Assembly: GCA_032358165.1 (NCBI GenBank)
Contig: JAALGY010000054.1
Coordinates: forward strand, 558,001 to 622,000
Source: Diplosphaera chodatii
Lineage: Eukaryota > Chlorophyta > Trebouxiophyceae > Prasiolales > Stichococcaceae
Reading direction: 5' to 3'
Length of the DNA stretch: 64,000 bases
Shown: positions 35,101 through 48,105 of the stretch, piece after piece
Layout of the letters: every line of letters starts with the position of its first letter
Position numbering within the stretch: position 1 is the stretch's first letter
Made by a program: the position numbers and the translations under genes
The notes under the pieces: generated by a model
The model's input: the letters and a program-made list of their open reading frames with translations, nothing else
Database searches by the model: none
What the model was told of the DNA's origin: nothing

Positions 35101-38100
35101 CTTCGACAGAGCGGCCTCAGCTGACAATGCCTTGGTAGGGCTGTCGCTGCTGCACGGCAGGCCACCTGCCGCATGGTGGCCTCAGCATGCTTTCCATGCC
35201 CTGTGTTTCTGATGGTCTGGAGGGCGGACACAGCACTTCACAGAGTTGCAATACGGTCGCAGGTGGTGCAGAAGTATGGGCTGGGGCCGCTCCAGATGCT
35301 GCAGGCGCTGTGCCACCGCGAGTTCACGTTCATGATCCGCAACTCCCATGTCATCGTGTCCCGCTTCGTCCAGGTATACCCGCTGTCTCTATTGCAGTTG
35401 GATCGTGCACTCCTTTAAATCAGGGATCCCGTGGGCTGATCGACAGCATGCCGAGTCACTGCAGTGTGTGCGTCCCAGCCATGGCCGCCTGAGTACTGTG
35501 CAGGCGTTGATCAACGGGTTCTTGGTGTCGACATTGTATGCCAAGGGCACAAGGCACAGAGACAGCCTGTCGGAAGCCAGCTACTACATGGGGGTGCGTC
35601 TGCCTGTGGCCAGTGGAAATTCCGCATTGGCTGCTGTTGTCTGGTCTTGCCACATCAGGCTCCAGCATTGCATGAAGCTGTGTCAGGCCATCTGCCATGT
35701 GTGTGCTGTCGTCATAGCTGCTGGTCCGCCAGGCTGCAGTTTATGCCACCTTTCACTGAAAACCTTCATACATGGCAGGCCCTGTACTTCGCGCTCATCT
35801 CCATGATTTTCGTGAACCTGTCAGAGCAGCAGATGCTGCTGCAACGCCTGCCGACGTTCTTCAAGCAGAGTGCGCCATGCACATGGCAGCAGTGTTCCTG
35901 TTGATTCGGCCTGTATTGCTCGAGTGTTGATGCTCTATAAAATGAAAACCTGCATCACTGTTGCACAACGCTGTGGCAGGGAACAACCTTTTCTACACCG
36001 CATGGGCATTTGCTGCACCCACGATGGTGCGGAGAGCCACGCTGCAGTCAAATTTGGCATCGTTCAGCGGCATGCTGCATACTACTGGTGCAGAAAGTCT
36101 GCTGAAGTTTGACTGATACTGCATGCAGGGCATCTCAGTGCTGCAGTCGTTGCTGGAGTCCCTCGTGTCTTCCCTGATCATCTATTGGGTGCGAGTCATG
36201 CACCCTTTTACCGCACAACATGAGCTGCAGGTGGCTTTCAACTTTTGTTCCCAGCATGCCAGACGCTCTGCGGTGTGCCGAATCCTTGAAGGCTTGCTGA
36301 CACGCTACCTGCAGGGTGTGGGCTTGCAAGCGACGGCGTCTGGCTTCTTCATCTTCTGGTGCATCGCATGCCTGATGCACAACTGGGCCATGGCCTTCTG
36401 CAGGTGCCATACATGACGTCTCAGATCATGCAGTGCAGCATGCGACCTGATCAAAATGTCTCACTCGCATGGTGTGCACAGGCCATCTAGGCTGGATTCC
36501 ACTGCATACTCCCATGGCGGCAGCAATTGCTATGTCGTCCCGCTGCAGGCTGATGGCCGCGGTGTGCCGCGACCCCCACGTCGGCAACTTCGCCGTCATC
36601 TGCATCTTCGTGGTGCTGGTCAACACCAGCGGCACCAACATCCCCCGCCCCCGGCTGGGCTGGTGGTGGCGGTGGTGCGCCTCTCAGTCATTCCGCAAAC
36701 CCTGTCCAGGTTCATCATCTTGGCATGACATTGTCACCATCTGATGGACTGTAATGACTGCCACTGCTATCGATTCAACTGCGACTTGCCAAGCAGATGT
36801 CATCTGTCGCTGCAGGGTGTCCTACATCAACCCGCTGGCGTACGCGGACACGGCGCTGGTGGACAACGAGTTCCGGAGCGCCGACTGGGGCGCGCCCAGC
36901 CCCTTCCCGGGGGATGGTTTAGGAGACGCCTTCCTGCGGCTGCGCGGCTTCAGCAACAGCGAGGCCTGGATCTGGGGTGCCATGCTGTTCATGGCCGGCG
37001 CCATCGTCCTCACGCACGCCGCCACCGTCGCCTGCCTGCAGTGGCTGTCGGGTGGGACACCCCGGCGCCCTGTGCTCCCTGTGCTGCTGCTCTACGCCTC
37101 GAGCACATGTGCTCTGTGCTGGATGTGGCACAGCATGCGCTGCCATCGTCCCATCAAACAAAGATAGCATTCCGGTTACATGCGGCTGCAACAGCTGCTG
37201 CTCAGGGTCGTATAAACAAAAGTAGAATATAATATATATATTGGCCATTCTGCATCGCAGCGCCCCAGAAGCGCTTCGGCGCCGTGGCCGAGGCCAGCCC
37301 GTCGGCAGCCGCCGAGCGTGCCACCGGTGGAGCTGAGGTTGCAGTCGACGTGCAGCCGCCACCGGACGTGAAGTCGACGGCGGATGGGGTCGCCCTCGAG
37401 GACTACAAGCTGCAGGTGGACGAGGGCCAGCCGGAGGTGCTGGAGCCGCCGAGCAAGCTGGCGGCCGACGTGGCCGCGCACTCCCACAGCGACGCCGCCA
37501 CTCTGCACTTCCAGCCGCTGTGCGCCATACCAATTGCTACCTAGCCATCGATGTTGTTTGCTGTCAGTCTGCAACACAAACTGCCTTGCTGTGCTGCACC
37601 CTTGGTCGGCACCCACGCTGCTGCCTGCTAACTTCAGATGAAGCCTCTGTGCGACATGGCTGGGGTGATCATGCTGACCTGGTGGCGCTGTGGCTGTCGT
37701 GCAGGTGCATGACGTTCCGCAACCTGTGGTACAGCGTGGACCTGCCGGAAGCCATGGCGCCGCCCGAGCACCCGCGCAACACGCCTGACACCAAGCCGCG
37801 CCTGTACCTGCTGAATGTGCACAGACACCATTCGTGACCGACTTGCTGCCACTGTCCGCACGATCAATGCCACATGTCAAGCACAGCCCATGACAAAGAG
37901 CAACCGTCAACCGTTGGCAGCTGCTGCCATCTTCACCCAGGCTTGCAGCAAAGCACACTGTCGGTGATGCGAGGAGTCTGATGTTGTCTGCAGGATGTGA
38001 GCGGCTGCTTCCGGCCGGGTGTGCTGACGGCATTGATCGGCGAGACGGGCGCCGGCAAGGTGACTTCCATGGCGTCCGCCTGCACAGTTGCAGGAGCTCC

Positions 38101-41100
38101 TCATACACGCTGCCACCAGCAGCACCGCTGGCCAGCCGTGGTGGCCAAGCTGCCCGTGTGCTGCTGCAGACCACGCTGCTGGATGTGCTGGCGGGCCGCA
38201 AGAACAGCGGCCTGGTTGAGGGCGACATCCGGGTGGCGGGGCACCCCAAGGACGACGCCACCTTTGCCCGCGTGTCGGGCTTCGTCGAGCAGGTGCGTCC
38301 GCAACTCATGTGCTTTGCGGAAACGGCACCCAGTGCTCTTGCTCATGCTGTTGCTGAGACTAACTGGTATGCAGGCACGGGGCAGGCACGCTACTGGTCA
38401 ACTGCTTGGACTTGGCCGCAGACCGACATTCACTCGCCACCAACAACGGTCCACGAGGCGCTCACCTTCTCGGCGGCGCAGCGGCTGCCGGGCAACCCCG
38501 GCGTTGCGGCCGTGCAGGCTGTGGTCGAGCACGTCATGGCCCTGGTGGAGCTGGCGCCTCTTCGCGACGCCCTCGTGGGCACTCCAGGTGGTTGTGGAAT
38601 CCAGCGTTCAAGGAAGCAGACCGGCATGTTGTTCCAAGGTTTCCTCTGATCTGGAGTTCTCACTGCATCATACTGATGTCCAGGTGCTCTGGCTGCGCAG
38701 TTGCATTCACGCCGCACTATCTTACCTGCATCTGATCACCCGCAGGCCAATCGGGGCTGAGCGTGGAAGCGCGCAAGCGGCTCACAATCGCGGTCGAGCT
38801 GGTAGCCATGCCGTCCATCGTGCTCATGGATGAGCCCACCTCAGGTGAGCACTGGGACTTCTGCAGCCGATGCTGGGTTCAGAGCAACGTATAGCACACG
38901 CACCTTCAGCACCCTCCACGTCAGGACAAGCATGTCCAGTCGTTCTGGCGGATGTTATGGGCTGCGGTTTGCTGCTGTACGCTCTCCGGTACGCATTTAA
39001 AACTGACAAGATGCGCTCCATTGCCAGGTCTGGACGCCAGGGCGGCCGCGCTGGTCATGCGGGCGGTGCGCAACACCGTCAACACGGGGCGCACCGTGGT
39101 GTGCACCATCCACCAGCCGTCCATCGCCGTGTTCGAGGTGCGCAGCGCCCCTGAGCACTGTGCACACTCCTGCCTTGGGCTCCAGCTTCTGCTGAGATTG
39201 GCTGTGGAGCACCTGGCACCGCTTGCGTATGCAGTGGAGAGTGGTCGCAGCAAGCAGACGCAGCGCTGGTGCTGCACGGGACACAGCCTGCATGATCTGT
39301 TGCTGCGCAGGACTTCGACGAGCTGCTGCTGATGAAGCGAGGCGGCCGCATCATCTACAGCGGCACCATCGGCCGGCAGTCGCAGGACCTGGTTGCCTAC
39401 TTCCAGGTGCCACTGCAGGCCACATGCCCACTTTCGGCCGTACAAGGTGGCACGTCGTGAACGCCTGCAGGATGGGTGCCTGGGGAAGTTTGAGGCATAT
39501 CATGGTTAATCTTCTCCATAGGGCATCAGCGGCGTGGCGCCGATGCCGGCGGAGGCGAACCCGGCGGCGTGGGTGCTGGACGCCGCCAGCGCTGCCGCGG
39601 AGCGGCGCCTGCAGCGGGACTTCGCCGACCTGTGGGCCGCCAGCAGCCCGTGCAAGTGAGTTCCCTTTGACCCGTACCCAACCTGCCTCCGAGGAAGGAG
39701 AGGCATGTGCAGCGGCACAGCCGCTCTACCCCAGTCCCCCGATAACGCACGACCAGCGCTGCAGGGCCTTCAAGTTCTGCACCCAGGGCCACAACGTCCG
39801 TACTGACGCGTCAGAGCCTGCTCAGGCTGCTCGCTGCCGCTCGCGCAGGCAGAGGGCGGCGCAGATCGACGAGCTGAGTCAGCCGGCGCAGGGGAGCGAG
39901 CCCCTGCGCTTCAGGCAGCGGCGCAGCCGTGGCGCCTGGCAGCAGTACCGCCTGTGCCTGTGGCGGTGGCACAAGGCCTACTGGTACGATGTGTGCTTTG
40001 CTCACAGAACCACCACTCGTTTGGATGCGAGCATGGATGCTAATCTACCTGTGCTGTCCGTCAATGCATGCAGCACATTGCATAGCACTGCTGACATGTC
40101 ACAGCTGCAAATTGTCCTGCTGTCAGCCAGCGTGCAAGTGCTTTGAAGCGCTGCTGACAGAGCCTGCCGCCCGCTGCACTGCAGGCGCACCACGAGCTAC
40201 ACACTGCTGCGCCTCCTGTTTGCACTTGCAATGGGCATCTTATTTGGTAGGCATACAGCCCTTGCTGGTTGGACTGATCTGGCTCTGCCTAGCAATCCAG
40301 TTGCATCCTAGTCATTCATTAGCTGTAGACAGAAGGATGGCAGCAGCTTGCATTACATCTGCTTGCTGGCATGCGACAAGTGATGTTGAAGATTCTGGCA
40401 CACACTGCATGCAGGCACAACATTTGTCGGCATCGGCTCAAGTCCCAGCAGCTCTATAGATGTGTCCATCCTCGTCGCTGCAATCTTCACAGCAGGGCTG
40501 GCACTCGGTGTGCTGCTGCGCAGCGCTTGCCACGCATGTGGTGCTGCCTGGTTCAGCGTTGCAGAAACGGTGATGCACGTGTCACAGAGTACGTTCGACG
40601 TGCTTTGACAATCAGACGACTTGCCATCATGTGGTGCATACAGGCAAGTACGCAGGCGATGCGGTGCGGCCCATGCTGAACGTCGAGAGGCCTGTGTACT
40701 ATCGGGAACGCGCCGCAGGTGAACTATGCCCAAATGTGCCTCCTCAGCCTGCCGCTTGCTCCACGTGCAACACCGGCCCGCCACATGGGTGTGCCGCCCA
40801 CTCACCAGCCGGCACACTTGCTTTCGAACCACACTGCAGGCCTGTACGGCGCGGCCCCATACGCTCTGAGCCTGGTGAGAGCAAGCGGATGTCCCCACAG
40901 CCAGCGCTGGTGTCCGTGAAATAGCGTCTCACAGTGTGCCATGCACTTCTGGCAGTATTGACGCTGATCTCTGCGGTTCTGCATTTTCAGCTGACGATCG
41001 AGCTGCCGTACGTGCTGGCGTGGAGCACCATCTTCTCTGTGCTGGTGAGCTCTGGCCCTTGCAGAGACGCTCTGCCCGCCTTGGCGCAGTTGTAGGATGC

Positions 41101-42338
41101 ATCTACAGTTCCTCTGACATAGAGTACTAGTGTGGCAAGCACGCTGCATGTGAACACAGCTCGTCGTTGTTGGCAACTCCTGACGGCGCTTCACAACGAT
41201 GTATATCCAGCTGCTGTTGGTGAGATTGGATCCGAATCCCTTGCAGGCGTACGCGATCATTCAGTTCCACTGGAGCGCGGCCCAGTTCCTGTGGTTCCTG
41301 CTGTTCGAGTTCCTCACCCTGACGCTGTTCACCTCGGTCGGCGTCGCGGCCGTGGTGGTCACGCCCAACCCCGTCATCGCGTACATCGTGACAGGTAACA
41401 CATGTTCCCACGACAGCAGCAGCCTATGCAGCACAGAAGGTCATCTGATAATCACAGTGGCAATACAGCACCCAGAAGCATTAACGAGCGTGCATGTGTT
41501 TTGTCCAACATCTGGCGCTGTTTGTGCCCCCTCAGGGATGATCAACTTCGTGTGCGCCCTGGAGTCTGGGTTCTTCCTGCCGGGGCCCGCCATGCCGTGG
41601 TGGCACCGCTGGTTCTACTGTGAGTCCGCAACACTGTCCCGCTCTGCTGGCAACCCAACCTCAGCTGCGGCGTGACATGTGTGGTCACTCCCAAGTGCCG
41701 AAAGGCTGGCTGGCATGCTTGCAGTTGATTTGTCAGAGTGCGATGCCAGACTGTGTGTAAAAAAAGATGGGCCTCAAACTGCTTCAAATGCCAGTCCGAG
41801 CTGTAATCAAACCGTGGCAGATCAAACAAGTCTGACGTCTGTCTGCCGGTGCAGATGTAAACCCCATCGCGTGGCTCATCTACGGCCAGGTCGGCAGCCA
41901 GCTGGGCAGAAGTGATGCTCCGATCCTGCTGGTGCGTCAACACCAGCATGCAATGCGAATGCCATGGGCGTACCTCAACCTTCACGATATGCAAACATGG
42001 TGAACTTGCCGACGGTCAAGTCCTTTCGTGTGCTCTGCAGATTACGGGCAAGACAGAGCCTGTCAGCACCTTCATTGAAAGCTTCTACGGCTATCACTAC
42101 AACCGCCTGGGTATGCATTCATTAGACTGACAACTGAACAGTCTAGCGACCCACTGCATGTGATATCCCTGAGGCTGCAGCATCGCACGTGCAACTGGAT
42201 GCACCATCTCAACACGTGCATTGCCATGCAGGCGTCGGCGTCGCTGTGCTTGTTGGGGAAACGGCGTTGCTTGGTGCGCCACGCATATTCGTATTGCATG
42301 TCCTGATGCAGCTTGTAGATGCAGCACCGCACCTGTGA
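32153..42338 (+). CDS. Full-size ABCG transporter, pleiotropic drug resistance (PDR) type
   Basis: ATP-driven efflux or lipid/secondary-metabolite exporter with the reverse (NBD-TMD)x2 layout of plant and fungal PDR proteins, about 1,450 aa. NBD1: Walker [10 protein letters not shown] in exon 33172-33302; [16 protein letters not shown] at 33420-33492; signature [15 protein letters not shown] at 33973-34132; Walker [13 protein letters not shown] at 34268-34410. First membrane domain from about 35263 to 37167 (e.g. [31 protein letters not shown]). NBD2: Walker A GETGAGKTT split by an intron (37994-38059 / 38170-38292); [19 protein letters not shown] and [12 protein letters not shown] at 38743-39140. 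Second membrane domain about 40190-42338, including [30 protein letters not shown] and [15 protein letters not shown] place the stop at 42336-42338. The start is uncertain because the first exon at 32153 opens without an ATG. The substrate cannot be told from sequence. Confidence 0.88.
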
Positions 42339-43010
42339 TGTGAGTGCCATGGTGTTTTGCTGTTGCCTGGCGCAATGTACCCTCTTGCCAGGCATTCGTC
42401 TCCCAGTGCAGGGTGCTGATCATATGGGGCTACTCACGACTCAACTGGGAGAAGCGCTGACGACGTGCAGCATGAAGCAGTATAGAAAACGAAAGGGCTG
42501 CCATGCTGACCATGACCTCAGCCGATGGGCCAGCTTTCAGAGGATTACAGGTCGCCTTTCATCATCGATGAGCTTGCAAAGCGAACAACAACCGTAATTC
42601 CATTGATGATATTGAGTGTTGGTGCAAACTGTGATTGTGTCACAGAGCAAGCAGAATGCTTTTGAAGTGTGCTGGCAGCATGACTGTGTTGATGCTGTAC
42701 TTTTACTGTTCGTGCTGACCATATCGCCTAGTTACCAGACGCGTTCTATCAGGACTGTGATGAAGTCTCCTTGACTGTTTCATTTGAGGAAAACATGTGA
42801 CGCAGACTAGGTGCTGATATCGAACTCTGGACATCCTTGTGGTAACATTTGTTTCCAGTATCACGATGCTGCTGCCATGCGTGTGTGCAGTCCCATCACG
42901 ACCGCAAACGGTGCAGACACTGCTGCGTTTACACCAACATCATACCGCTCCCCCATGCAACACCGTCTTTCTCAAAGTTCTCCACGCCAGCATGGCACCC
43001 AGCCAGCCAC
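42339..43010. other. Convergent intergenic, ABC transporter / MGST3
   Basis: About 670 bp between two converging 3' ends, locally richer in A+T than the genes. No open frame with coding character and no recognisable RNA or repeat. Confidence 0.55.
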
Positions 43011-44706
43011 TCACTTTGACAGCTTCAGCAGGCTGTTGGCGAACATGATCACCTGCAGGCAGCACAGACATTCGCATTCTGTACGACTGCAGCCGAGGCC
43101 GTGATGCCGGCTTGCAGTGCCTGTCGCCCGACAGCACGGCTGCGTCTGCATGGATGCTGCTCAGGCTTGCCTCACCACACACAGCGTGCAAGACGTATGC
43201 AGGAGGATGAGGAGTGATGCCACCCTCTGTGTTTATGTTGCCAGCAAGCGTGTAGCCCATTTGGGTTTGCCTTGCCAGCACTTGTGTAGCTCACCTGGCC
43301 ATACAGAGCAATGAGCGCAAGGTAAGAGAAGGCGCCCCGGTTGCGGTTGCCAGGGACACCGCTGCTGTACCCCTGCAGCAGATGCACGTAGAGTGGCAAA
43401 CGTGCAGTACAAGCGCAGCACACAACCTTGATATGCTACGCGGCAACTAACTGCAGGCCTGCTGTGCGGTGTTGCATGAGGGCTACAGCTAAGCTCCAAT
43501 GTCCATTGCGGCCAGCTTTTCAAGGGTTGCACGAATGCACACTGCAGGAAGCTCACCTGGTAGTACACGACCTTTGCGATGTTGTAGACCACCGCGCACA
43601 CCGACGCCAGGACAGGGTACTGCACGCACATCGTGCAGCAGCCGTGAGCAGCTGTGTCATGTGTATGCATGTATTGCAGCATGTTCGCTTCCATGAATGA
43701 AGGTGGAATGCAGCGCGGTCAGCTATGATTCGACCTGCGCAAGATACTCACCTTGATTGCCGCGGCTGCGAATACCATCAGGAAGTGCGGCAGCTGCTCC
43801 AGGCTGTTCTGGTGGCCGCGCTGCACGCAGTTGAACGCGTTGGCGTTGGCGTCGGTGCCGGGCGCGTACAGGGCCGGGTACTTGATGCCATACCTGCAAA
43901 TGCATTCAAAGGGGTCAGAGGCCGACTGCTGGTGGCACAGACCCCTGCAGAGGGCAGGCCAGGTTTTGACACCCGGCTGCCGTGGTCCTGCTGGTGCTCG
44001 TGAATGCCTGCTGCCTGCCCAGAACCGCTTGCACCCAGCTGCCCACATCGCACACAGGCTGCAGCGGTGCGGAGGCAACTCACCGCTTCCGCGCCTTGGA
44101 GACGCCGACCGTCATGTACCTGCGCGTGCAGCAGGACGGCTGGCGACTCAGGGCGGCAAGCCGAAGCAAGCAGCAGTGCACGGCATCCAAAAGCGGAGTG
44201 TGCACTTGCAGCAGACAGCAGCGTACCAATAGTGCACGAAAGCCGTCAGCAGCAGCGCCAACAGCGCGAAACCATGCTCCTGCAGAAGCACAATACACAA
44301 ACCCATGAGCAACTCTGCTATTTCACGAGGGAAGCGCAGCCCGTGGCTCTGAAAGGACCACAGCTTCCCATGCGGTCTCGGTGCTCTTGCATTGCTTACT
44401 CGCCGCGATGGGTGATCCTTGTTGCAAGATTATTTAGGTCATGCCTCACAGCTGCTGAGAGATCATATGGAACGGCGGTCTTAGCATGACCTCGTAGCTG
44501 GGCAGGTTACCAAGCCAGAGGTGGCAATCCACATTTGGATCGCTGGCACAAAAGCGGAGTGCAGCCTGTCCACAGCCCAGCCGGTGCCAGTCTCGGCTCA
44601 GTTGACTGCAACCACAGCAAAGGGGGCTGTCGTTTTGGTGATATACATGCACGGCACGCACCTGCTTCAATTCCACAGCCACGCTCGTGACATCCAGCAA
44701 GCTCAT
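43011..44706 (-). CDS. MGST3: Microsomal glutathione S-transferase 3-like (MAPEG family, 152 aa)
   Basis: Small four-span membrane enzyme of the MAPEG family, expected to use glutathione for conjugation or lipid-peroxide reduction in the ER membrane. Seven complement exons in phase: 44706-44662, 44279-44227, 44119-44084, 43893-43752, 43619-43557, 43372-43295, 43052-43011 (TGA), total 459 nt. The product has the same length as human MGST3. Start MSLLDVTSVAVELKQ, then EHGFALLALLLTAF (span 1), VGVSKARKRYGIKYPALY, the family hallmark AFNCVQRGHQNSLEQLPHFL, YPVLASVCAVVYNIAKVVYY, then GNRNRGAFSYLALIALYG and VIMFANSLLKLSK. The Arg and Asn of the QRGHQN motif, which bind glutathione in the family, are present. 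It is convergent with the ABC transporter gene and divergent from the Cys-rich genes. Confidence 0.93.
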
Positions 44707-45147
44707 GTTGCACACAGTCAGTGGTTGTGCACGCGCCGGCTCTTTAAAGCTTACTGCTGGTTCAAGGAGCGATCAACACAGGCCCCGTGTTTCGGCTTTG
44801 AGATGTGAGGTCGGGCTCCATCGGGCGCTTCTTGTCGCACATTGTGCAGCAGCTGTGACGCATCGAGGTGTCGTCAGTCAGTCGCCACTTGGCGGCGGAA
44901 TATCATTGGCGCTGGTCGCCGCTGGGCTGTAGACGCAGCCGAATCACAGACCCAGCTGTAGGGCACGCGCAATCTTGCAGGGATTGAGTCCTCAGATCGA
45001 TGCTGCCGGCGATGTGCGAATATTCCTCTGTGGCCCATGGTCAGGAGTCACCTCTGAGATGTGCCGAGCCAGAGTTCACTTCGCTCTGTCGCTTGACAAA
45101 CCTGCAGTCACTCTTTGTACCTCAGCTTCAGATCTCGCTTCAGCAAC
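44707..45147. other. Divergent intergenic, MGST3 / Cys-rich gene 1
   Basis: About 440 bp that must hold both promoters. It contains the 18-bp element (45011-45028) also found upstream of the second Cys-rich gene. No coding sequence. Confidence 0.6.
45011..45028 (+). promoter_or_regulatory. Conserved upstream element of Cys-rich gene 1
   Basis: GATGTGCGAATATTCCTC, identical over 18 bp to 47966-47983. Its 3' end is about 119 bp before the ATG here and about 122 bp in the paralogue. The core GAATATTC is a palindrome and fits a minimal GAAnnTTC heat-shock-element pair. Role inferred from conservation only. Confidence 0.5.
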
Positions 45148-47199
45148 ATGGCGTCCCGCACTGCTGTCCTGCTGCTGGCGCTGGTGGGCCTGGCCGCCTT
45201 CGCCTCCACGGCGGACGCTGGTGAGCCTGCTTCCCTGCTCACAACCCCTCGATCGCAGGGCAAGTCTGCAAGAGTGTAGGCTGAGCACCCAGCACGCAGC
45301 AGGAGCTCGAAAACGCTGGCCATACATGTGTGCACGTTCAAACACCTCGTCGCGGGCACAACAACCCAGTCCCAGGGTGCCTGCTCAGAATCAGGTGACA
45401 CTGGTGCAGCAGGGCACATCAGCAAACCTGCCATGACCACCTGGTGCATACACGTATGCTGGGAGGTGGTAGCATCATCTACTGCTGGCCAATAAGGGTA
45501 GCCGCGGTAGCAGCACAGATCGAATGCAGGTGACAAAGATGCCCGAGTCGGTGAATCGGATAAATTTTAGATCCGGTGTCAGTCAGCCAGGAAGGTACAA
45601 CCAGTCCTTCCAGCAGTAGCGCTGCAAGCTCCTCTGGCCGAAGGGGTGCCCAGGTGTCATACAAAGTTTCCACAGTTGCGGGTGCCAGCCACACATGCGT
45701 ACGCCATAACTTGCGACCCTGTGCAGTGACAACAGCAGCACGCATGCTGTGCAGCAGATGGCAGACGCAAGCATAAGCACAGTGTGATGGTGCAGCATGC
45801 CTCTTTCACGTTGCGGGTGCTACCCTTGCAGTATAGTGCTGCAGCCGCTGTGTATCCACACGGTCATCCTGTGCGTGCCTGCAGCCCTCCGCATGCTAAC
45901 GATAGCCTGTGTCTCTGTGCAGCCTTCTGTCACAAGTCAGGCTACGACGGCGTGGCCTGCGCGTGAGTAGTCGTTGCTGACCTTATCCTCATCATGTGTG
46001 CATACTGCTGTCTGCTTGCCTCATGAGCCAGCGATGCCATGCTGTCCCTTTCATGTGCAGCGAGGGCAAGGCAGCAAAGCGCCAGCTGTGGCAGACCTGC
46101 ACTGCCGGCAAGGTGACGCACTTGCCAATCGGCATCCCTTCGCTTGTTGTGTTTTCCCTGGCCGGTATCATACCATCTGGTTGCAGTCTGACATGCAAGA
46201 GCAGCCCCCTGGTATCCCACCTGCTGCACATTGTGTTATTGTTGGTGCAACTACACGTCCACCAGCACCCTGCACATCAATGCCACAAACCCTACCAGGT
46301 ACTGAGTGTAGCCATTGCTGTGCACAGGACTTCACCGTCACACCCAAGGAGGAGACCTGCAGCCCTGGCCGCCCGGGCACATGCTCCTACACCGTTGTGC
46401 AGCAGGTACAGGCAGCTTCCATGCATTCAGTACGCTCACCAATGTCCTCAGGCACTGTGGGTGATTGTTTGCGGAAGCCACACTGCAGTCTGCAAGGGTG
46501 TCAGCACGTGAGTGTCAGTCAAGCAGCTGGCGTCCAACAGTCAGCGCTGATTTGCCACTGCCAGGCAGGAAGCTGAACACGATGTGCCCTCCTTGGCAAC
46601 ACGTTTGACTGGTGCAATTGATGCCTTGCAGGTCCCAACTCAGGTGCGCACCTGGCCTCAGATGGCAGCCAAAACTGCTCTGCCATGTGCCTGTAGATGC
46701 ACAGGCCTGTCGCCGACAGGGCGCGGTGAATGCACATACATCGACAGCAGCATGGTGTCTGATGGGTACAAATGTAACTCAACCTTCATGTTGTCTATTG
46801 GCAGGCTGACTGGAAGGCGTACGATGCGTGAGTGACGGCATGCTGTGCAGTGTGGCTGCCATACGCCTGGTGTCAGTGCCCCTTGCAGCCTGCCATGTTA
46901 CTTGAGCTCATCTGATGTCTGCTGAGCGTCACGTAGTGACAACATGCTCTGCATTATAGGTGCGAGCACTCGCAGCAGGTCTACAAGGTGCGATCCAGCT
47001 GTTGTATTGCTGCACCCATGTAGGCTACAGGATGTGCATTGTCACCTGACGCCACATCGCTCCTTTGCACTGAGCACACTTGGCACCAGCCTGGTCAACG
47101 TTGTGGCCTTCTCACTCATGTTTCAGCATGCAGGATACCTTCACCCGCGGCGGCGCCAACCTGGGCAACGCTGCCTGCAAGTACGACAAGCAGTGTTGA
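45148..47199 (+). CDS. Secreted 8-cysteine small protein, copy 1 (123 aa, family not recognised)
   Basis: Eight exons join in phase: 45148-45220, 45923-45962, 46061-46112, 46328-46405, 46632-46643 (12 nt), 46805-46827 (23 nt), 46960-46987 (28 nt), 47134-47199 (TGA), total 372 nt. Exon 1 encodes almost exactly a signal peptide (MASRTAVLLLALVGLAAF, then ASTADA), so the mature protein of about 99 residues starts near AFCHKSGY. Cysteines fall at 27, 37, 51, 66, 74, 94, 117 and 123, an even number compatible with four disulfides. Other conserved stretches are GKAAKR, LWQTCTAGK, CSYTVVQQVPTQADWKAY and NAACKYDKQC. There is no membrane span after the signal and no C-terminal anchor. It is about 82% identical to copy 2 (101 of 123 residues by my count). 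I recognise no domain; a secreted or cell-wall role is inferred from the signal peptide only. Confidence 0.82.
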
Positions 47200-48105
47200 G
47201 CACCAAAAGGGCGTCGGCGGCAACGACCGAACAGCGTCCGACACTTGAGTACATGGCACGATGTAGCAGGGGCCTGTTGCGCCATTGCCAGCGTGCAGCT
47301 GACCAACTTTTTGTCTGAGGTTATGCAGCAGGCTGGGAGCCTTGCAGGGCTGCACAAGGGACTTATTACGTAGCCGCATGTATGCCAGTGTTCATGAGCA
47401 CAGCAGGGCATTCTGATGGACTTTGAGCACTGTGGCTTTGTGGACACTATCAGCATTGGGACGACACTCGGGGTCGGGTGCATGCCTCAAGCAGGAAATT
47501 TGGGATGTTGTTGCTGAAGTGAAACTCAGTTGCACACGCAGCAGCTTGCCTGCGATGAGGTTGTGTTGCCTTTGAATGTCCTCTGATGACAATAGACCAT
47601 GTGAGGATCAAGCCAGCAGGCCAAACTTGCCATGCAGCATGATGGGTATGCGGCGGCACTACTCACACTACTGTCGAAATGAAGACAAAGCTGGCTGCTT
47701 GAACAGGCGGCCGCCACGCTGCCAGCAGCAGCTGCCCTGCCGGATGTGCTGTGCTGGAGCTGATGGAGCACACCATGCAACAACGATGACCGGTGCATCG
47801 TGTAACCTTGCAAAGTGTCATCATAAGACATCCGGTATACCCCCACCCAGATGCGAAAAGGGGCGGCTGCATCGGCACTACTCTTGATGACTGTATATCT
47901 CACGCTGCCATGTGACATTCTGCAGTCAAGAGAACAGCTGTAGATGCAGGATCAAGCGTCCAGGTGATGTGCGAATATTCCTCATCAGACCACTCATCCC
48001 GAGGATGGAGTGTTCTGCTGCTCGTCGGATCAGACTGCATTTCGCATACGTCTGCTGATTTTTCTGCTTTGTACTTCTGCTGCTCAAGTTCAATCAACCA
48101 GCAAC
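47200..48105. other. Intergenic between the two Cys-rich genes
   Basis: About 900 bp. It contains the second copy of the conserved upstream element (47966-47983). Open frames here do not continue across plausible splice sites. No gene supported. Confidence 0.6.
47966..47983 (+). promoter_or_regulatory. Conserved upstream element of Cys-rich gene 2
   Basis: Second copy of the 18-bp GATGTGCGAATATTCCTC block, about 122 bp before the ATG at 48106. The surrounding non-coding sequence is much less similar between the two genes, so the block looks selectively kept. Confidence 0.5.
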
